In this document: positions 59,086 through 64,000 of the stretch, in pieces | Layout of the letters: each line of letters starts with the position of its first letter | How positions within the stretch are numbered: the first letter of the stretch is position 1 | Origin: Endomychus coccineus | Lineage: Eukaryota > Arthropoda > Insecta > Coleoptera > Endomychidae | Direction of reading: 5' to 3' | Assembly: GCA_958510875.1 (NCBI GenBank) | Contig: OY294068.1 | Span: forward strand, 71,774,633 to 71,838,632 | Length of the DNA stretch: 64,000 nt | The notes under the pieces: generated by a model | Told to the model about the DNA's origin: nothing | What the model saw: the letters and a program-made list of their open reading frames with translations, nothing else | Database searches by the model: none | Position numbers and translations under genes: made by a program

Positions 59086-59870
59086 ACATCCCCAAAGCTA
59101 GAAGAGTCATTTCAGAAAAATAGAAAAGAAAATAGACTATTATTATAGGCTATTTATAGGCTTTTTTCAGACACAACTATAAATTTTTAGGCACAATTGA
59201 AAACGAACAAAAAACGTGTCTCTGTTGGCTTAAGATAAGCTAGCAGATCCACCTAAGAATTCACGTTTGAGGAAAGTAATTCGCGTGCCAGAATTATATG
59301 CACTTTATAGGCTCTTCAATTCAATTGAGAAAAATTAATTTGATCCTGAATTGAAAGCTATTCATAGGCTTTTTTTGGACACAACTGTAAATTTTCAGGT
59401 ACAATTTTCTTAAGCCTAATGCACGTTTGAGGAAAGTAGTCCGGGTGCTCAGATTATAGACACTTTATAGGCTCTTCAATTATGACAAGGAAAAGTCGTT
59501 TCATTCTAGCAAACTGAGCGTTTCTTCTATGCCCTTCGTTGAGATGAACTGTAGGTCGGTATGAGATCATAAAATTTTGATGAGAATAGAAAATAGTTAC
59601 ATTGAAATTATAAGCTATTTATAGCCTTTTATGGACAACTGAAGAGCCTATAAAGTGCTTATAATTCTGGCACGTGAATAACTTTCCTCAAACTCGAATT
59701 TTTAGGTAGCTCTGTTAGCTTATCTTAAGCCAACAGAGCCTCGGTTTTTCTTTGTTTTCAATTGTGCCTAGAGATTTATAGTTGTGTCTGAGGAAAGCTT
59801 ATAAATAGCCTATAACAATGTTGAATATTTTTTCATCCTTCTGAAATGGCTCTGCCAGCTTTGGGGACGT
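59086..59870. mobile_element. MULE-like MITE, copy B, with full palindromic arms
   Basis: ACATCCCCAAAGCTAGAAG and the inverse CAGCTTTGGGGACGT are the ends. The arms pair over almost the full length (for example CACTTTATAGGCTCTTCAAT with TGAAGAGCCTATAAAGTG). Related to 22509-22976 but 785 bp long. Confidence 0.65.
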
Positions 59871-60080
59871 CTAATGACAAGAGATGCTCGTAGAATAACG
59901 TGTCCGCGCTCGATCCGCAGTTATTAAAGAAAACCGGTTGTTTTTTGGTTGAATTTGTGATTTAACGTCAGAAATTAACATCTATATTGCTGTTGTGTTC
60001 ATAGTTTTGACATAATATCTCGAAAGTATTGCTCCAATTACCAGAGACAGTGATAAAAAGAAATTAATTAAGGAATATCC

Positions 60081-60661
60081 GAGTTACTGTCAGATGAAGA
60101 CTTTGTGAAAGAACTCATCGATAAGGTTATAGAGGAGATCAATTTGAGTGAATACAAACACAAGGCAGATGTACTGGAGAAGCGAGTTGAACAGCTGCAA
60201 TCAGATAACAGCGAATTGTTCATCAGACTCCATGACATGGAGCGGAAAAGTAACAAAACAATGCTAGGTTATATGGGTTAACCGAAGACAAGGATGAGGA
60301 TTTGCCAGGGAAAATTTAGTCTCTAATAAAAGGTAAGGCTACCAAATTATATGTGAGTGACATACATCAGTGCTAAAGGATTGGCGTACCAGGAAATGAA
60401 CCGAGGTCAGTATTCATTCAATTTTCAAACTACAATGTTAGAAATGCCGTGGTAAGAAATAGGAAATTGCTGAAAGGGAATAGGTTAATAATTCTGGAGA
60501 ACTTAACGAAGTACAATATTGATTTACTGCAACAGGTGTATAGAAAAGTGGAGAAAAAGAACGTGTGGACTATGAATGGAAATATTCTCGTGAACATTAA
60601 TGGCACTAAATATCAGGTTCAGTCTTCCGCCGACATTACAAATTTCACTGAAATCCACTGA
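60081..60661 (+). pseudogene. LINE ORF1 protein, disrupted
   Basis: The first part, ELLSDEDFVKELIDKVIEEI to LQSDNSELFIRLHDMERKSN, is a heptad-rich coiled coil, as expected for the trimerisation region of LINE ORF1 proteins. It ends at a TAA (60279-60281). After shifts it continues YVSDIHQC, IQFSNYNVRNAVVRNRKLLK and VWTMNGNILVNINGTKYQVQ, which match the nucleic-acid-binding domain of this LINE ORF1 type. It stops at 60659-60661. The protein would coat LINE RNA. Confidence 0.65.
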
Positions 60662-61189
60662 TTTCATGGTTGTATGTTTGAATATGTAGCGGAAAGAGCC
60701 TCTCTCCGTTTGATTGATTTGTGGAAATTTTGGGCTGATTTGTTTGATTTACACATTAATTTTCTAAAGTGCGTAGGGCAGATATGTTTGGTATTTTTGC
60801 TCGCAAATATATTGAGTATATTTTTGAATCATTTTCCATTTGTTTTTATATTATTGTTAGATTTAGTACAGATCGATAGGCCAGGGTTGCATGTGATGCA
60901 TTCAGGGATATAATATGTGTATTTTTTCTTTCCTTTATCTGTGAAAATTGGTTTAACTTGATTGTTGACAGGCTCAGGTGATATTTCAATTGTTGTTGAA
61001 GTTAAATTTTCGCTTACAGTTAGATCAAAAACATTCAGTGTGTAAAGTACTTACCAGCTACAATACTCTAGTTTTATGTGATGTCAGTTGATAGTTGTGG
61101 TACTTTTTGAGAGTTGTCATCTAAATCTAAGATTACTAACAGCACATTTTCTGGAATTTAAAGATAATAATAATACTAGAGCAAGATTA

Positions 61190-64000
61190 TGATGTTGTGG
61201 AGACCTGGCTGGATGATGACAGTCCGGGTGATTTTTTAGCTACAGATGGATATAATTTTGTACGTAGAGACAGACTTCAGAAACAGTTACAAATATGAGA
61301 TATTTGAAAGTAGTAATTTGATAGAACAATTGGATATCTGTTTCTTTCAGTAGTTTCAAGATGAGCTTTGGCTGTTTGTATAAACCACCAAGATATAATG
61401 TAAACACACTGTTTAATGAATTTGAAAAGTTACTAGTAAATATTATACCCTCATGTGAGGAATTTATATGCCTGGGTGATTTCCATGTTGATCTATTCGA
61501 TGTAAATACTAGAGACTGTAGGAATTATCATAGAATTCTGGACTGCTTTGGTATGATTTAGATTATTGATACACCAACCAGGATTACACCTTATTGTGGT
61601 GCAATTTTGGACCATATTATAGTTGGTAAGGCTTTCAAGCTGTCGTACGATTTCTTTCCTCGATATTTCAGACCATGAATTACTTGGTTGCAACATGCAC
61701 TTAATAGTCCAGGCTGTGAACCGGGATTTTAGCTATAATAAAAAAAAACGTGTAAGTTCGAACCAAAAATTTTTTTGGCATCAGCTTCAGGAGGTTCTCA
61801 GGATCATTCATACATCTTAAGACCTCTTGGGAACCCCAACCCCACCCATTGGGGCGGTAATGGCCCAAAATCTTCAAGTCTTGAATTGTATTTTCGACAA
61901 AAAAAGGTATTTTGGCATTTCGAGTGCACCTAGGAGTTTTTTTGCGTCGATGAACACGAATCCGTTTCCAGATTCACTTGCAATCCATCATAGGGGTGGT
62001 AAAATCGACAAAATGGGCCTATTTTGCAACCCTAATATGTTATTTTGCAATTTACGTGTTTTAGGCATTTCGAATGCACCAAGGAGGTTTTTTGAGTCGC
62101 TGAATACGATTCCGAAGCCAGATTTACTCGAATATCATCGAAGGGGTGAGAAATTTACGAAGATGGCTAATGTGACACGCTTCTGAATTTTCATAATTTT
62201 TGCATTTTAAAATTACTTCGGAGTGTGAATCTGGCTTCGGAAAAATGCCAAAAACACGAAAATTGCGAAATAACATATAGGGGTGCAAAATTGGCCAATT
62301 TCGTCGATTTTACCACCTCTAAGATGAATTGCAAGTATATGTGGCTACGGATTCATGATCAGTGACCCAAAAAACCCCCTTGGTACATTCGAAATGCCTA
62401 AGACACGTGAATTCCAAAATAACATATGAGGGGTGAGAACTTGGCCAAATATGTCGATTTGACCACCCCTACGATGAATTGCAAGTAAATCTGACTACGG
62501 ATTCGTGTTCAGCGACCCAAAAAACCTACTAGGTGCACTCGAAATGCCAAAATACCATTTTTTGTAGAAAATATAATCCAAGACTTGAAGATTTCGGGCC
62601 ATTTTCCCCCCAATGAGTGGGGTAGAGGTTCTCAAGAGGTTTAAGGTGGAATGATCCTGAGAACCTCCTGAAGCTAATGCTAGGAAAAAATTTTGGATTA
62701 GAACTTACATGTTGTTTTTTTATTATACCTAAAATCCCGGTTCACCGCCTGGACTATTAAGTGTATGTTGCAACCAAGTAATTCAACAACACGTTTTTTT
62801 TTTATTTTCCGGTTCATAGCCTGGACCCTAAGTAAATCGTACGATCAGACGGATATATATTCTTACAGGAATTTGAGGAATATTAATTCTACTGTTTTCA
62901 GTTCCCATTTGAAGTCGATTCCGTGGCGGAATATATATCATTATGATAACATTGAAGATAAGGTGAACTTTTTTGTTGAAAATTTAACCATACCATATCT
63001 GGACTTATATGCACCTCTAAAAAAATTGCTGATCCTAACAAGAAAAAGCGGCGTGTTTCGGGGTCTTGTGTTACGGATAATATCAAAATTTTTCTTTTAA
63101 ACTGATAGACAAACCTCTACAAAGATTTCGAAGTTCTAAAATTATTGCTCACTTTGAGTAATATAAGCAGTTGAGAAATTTCACTATGTCGGCTGTACGA
63201 CAGGAGAAGAAAGTATTTTTTGAATATTCGCTGGAAAATAGCAAAGATTTGTGGGGCGACTTAGCTAGACTTAACATTCTCAAGAAAAGTAGGAAATTGA
63301 CTCTACATGACGTGAACGCTATAAATGAATAATTTCTGGGATCTGTGCACAAAATATCTGCTGACTTAACCAGTGTAAGAGATTATAATATGCAACATTT
63401 AGAAACATCCAATTTCATTGAGTTCCAGTTTAATGAGGTTACTGACCTAGAAGTTTATAGAAATATTATGTCCATAAAGTCGGGAGCTGTTGGTTCAGAT
63501 GGACTTAGCGTTCATTCCATCAGACTCTGTTGGCCTTTTCTTATATCACACATATCATGAATTATTGCATCACCAACTCGGTATTCCCAGACGCATGGAA
63601 GCTCGCTCATATTGTGCCCCTGCCAAAGATTGCCTCGCCTGCAGAGTTTAGAGATTTTAGGCAAGTTAGTATATTACCTGCACTGTCTAAAATACTTGAA
63701 AAAGTTATGAAGTCGCAGTTAGAGATATTTTGCCAAGAACAGTCTGGTTGTAGGCAGGGCCACGGTTGTGCTGCAACCCTTCTTGATGTAACAGATGTCT
63801 TATTTAGAGCCACGAACCAAGGAAAGCTATCGGTCTTGGTTCTGTTGGATTACTATCGGGCGTTTGATTTGAATCACGACTTATCGATGGTTATCTTGAG
63901 ATACATAGGGTTGAGTTTAGATGCGGTGGCACTTTTTCATGATTACCTAACAAATCGGAAACAACTGGTGAAAATTAATAACGTAGATCGAGAGGAGCAA
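61190..64000 (+). pseudogene. LINE pol: endonuclease and RT, interrupted by a palindrome
   Basis: Endonuclease pieces: VVETWLDDDSPGDFLATDGY (about 61194), then SFGCLYKPPRYNVNTLFNEF, FICLGDFHVDLF (GDFN mutated to GDFH), TPTRITPYCGAILDHIIVG and ISDHELLGCNMHL. After the palindrome the frame resumes with LKSIPWRNIYHYDNIEDKVN (about 62910). RT pieces: IKSGAVGSDGLSVHSIRLCW, TNSVFPDAWKLAHIVPLPKI, FRQVSILPALSKILEKVMKS, RQGHGCAATLLDVTDVLFRA and VLLDYYRAFDLNHDL (motif A). YADD would follow beyond 64000. Stops, shifts and the insertion mark it as inactive. Confidence 0.7.
61677..62784. repeat. 1.1-kb palindrome inside the LINE endonuclease region
   Basis: GAATTACTTGGTTGCAAC (61677) and its inverse GTTGCAACCAAGTAATTC (62767-62784) are the outer arms. 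They pair inward through GTCCAGGCTGTGAACCGGG and TTCAGGAGGTTCTCAGGATC to a centre near 62230. The outer ~80 bp of the left arm is LINE endonuclease sequence. The inner arms carry ~150-bp repeats with TTTTTTGAGTCGCTGAATAC-type motifs (61946, 62096 and inverted at 62362, 62511). Confidence 0.75.

Larger units (their letters stand above)
59900..64000 (+). mobile_element. APE-type LINE with ORF1 and pol, continues past the window
   Basis: This is a jockey-like LINE in several frames: an ORF1 (60081-60661), an endonuclease (61190-61720) and an RT (about 62830 to the end). A 1.1-kb palindrome splits the endonuclease from the RT. The 3' end lies outside the window. Confidence 0.75.

Overview
This is about 64 kb of an AT-rich animal nuclear genome, almost certainly an insect. 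The evidence is spliced genes with GT-AG introns, AATAAA polyadenylation signals, TATA boxes, and dense, mutually nested arthropod transposons: jockey-like and R2/R4-like LINEs, Penelope-like elements, DUF4817 mariner/IS630 elements, hAT, FLYWCH-MULE, tyrosine-recombinase elements and many foldback/MITE repeats. A beetle is my best guess, because the host genes resemble cysteine-poor odorant-binding proteins (OBPs). That guess is weak. I see no rRNA, no CRISPR array and no bacterial-type operon.

The host content is one tandemly duplicated gene family. Each gene has a short signal-peptide exon, a large phase-0 intron, and one exon carrying the whole mature OBP-like domain. Copy 1 (3878-6561) and copy 2 (21703-28185) are open and intact. 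Copy 3 (54506-58493) has a nonsense codon in exon 1 and a +1 frameshift in exon 2. A fourth, orphan exon 1 (51138-51188) is decayed and has no partner exon. All copies share upstream sequence, intron blocks including an ancestral Penelope fragment, and downstream flank, so each works as an empty-site control for transposons that inserted into another copy.

Layout: 1-3.3 kb, a tyrosine-recombinase (YR) fragment and an R2/R4-like LINE. 3.4-8.8 kb, OBP copy 1 with a mariner in its 3' flank. 8.8-11.8 kb, a reverse-strand LINE broken by one stop. 12-17 kb, a foldback, a tRNA-like LINE fragment, a hAT remnant, and a mariner nested in a MITE. 17.2-21.4 kb, a long-terminal-inverted-repeat element around a YR gene, inserted in the upstream region of OBP copy 2. 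21.7-29.5 kb, OBP copy 2 with four later insertions in its intron. 29.6-45 kb, LINE and transposase ruins and foldbacks. 44.6-47.3 kb, a TIR-bounded Penelope-like element with a FLYWCH-MULE inside. 47.8-50.5 kb, MITEs, a 156-bp triplicate and Penelope RT. 50.7-59 kb, the decayed OBP copies. 59-64 kb, a MULE-like MITE and a forward LINE that runs off the window and is interrupted by a 1.1-kb palindrome.

The most unusual structure is the YR element. It has 0.8-0.9 kb inverted arms made of roughly 142-bp repeats. Its recombinase gene keeps all the expected catalytic residues apart from two frame errors, and it is flanked by GTGAGA/TCTCAC dyads that look like recombinase sites. The repeat motif of its arms recurs in two other, non-coding foldbacks of the window.
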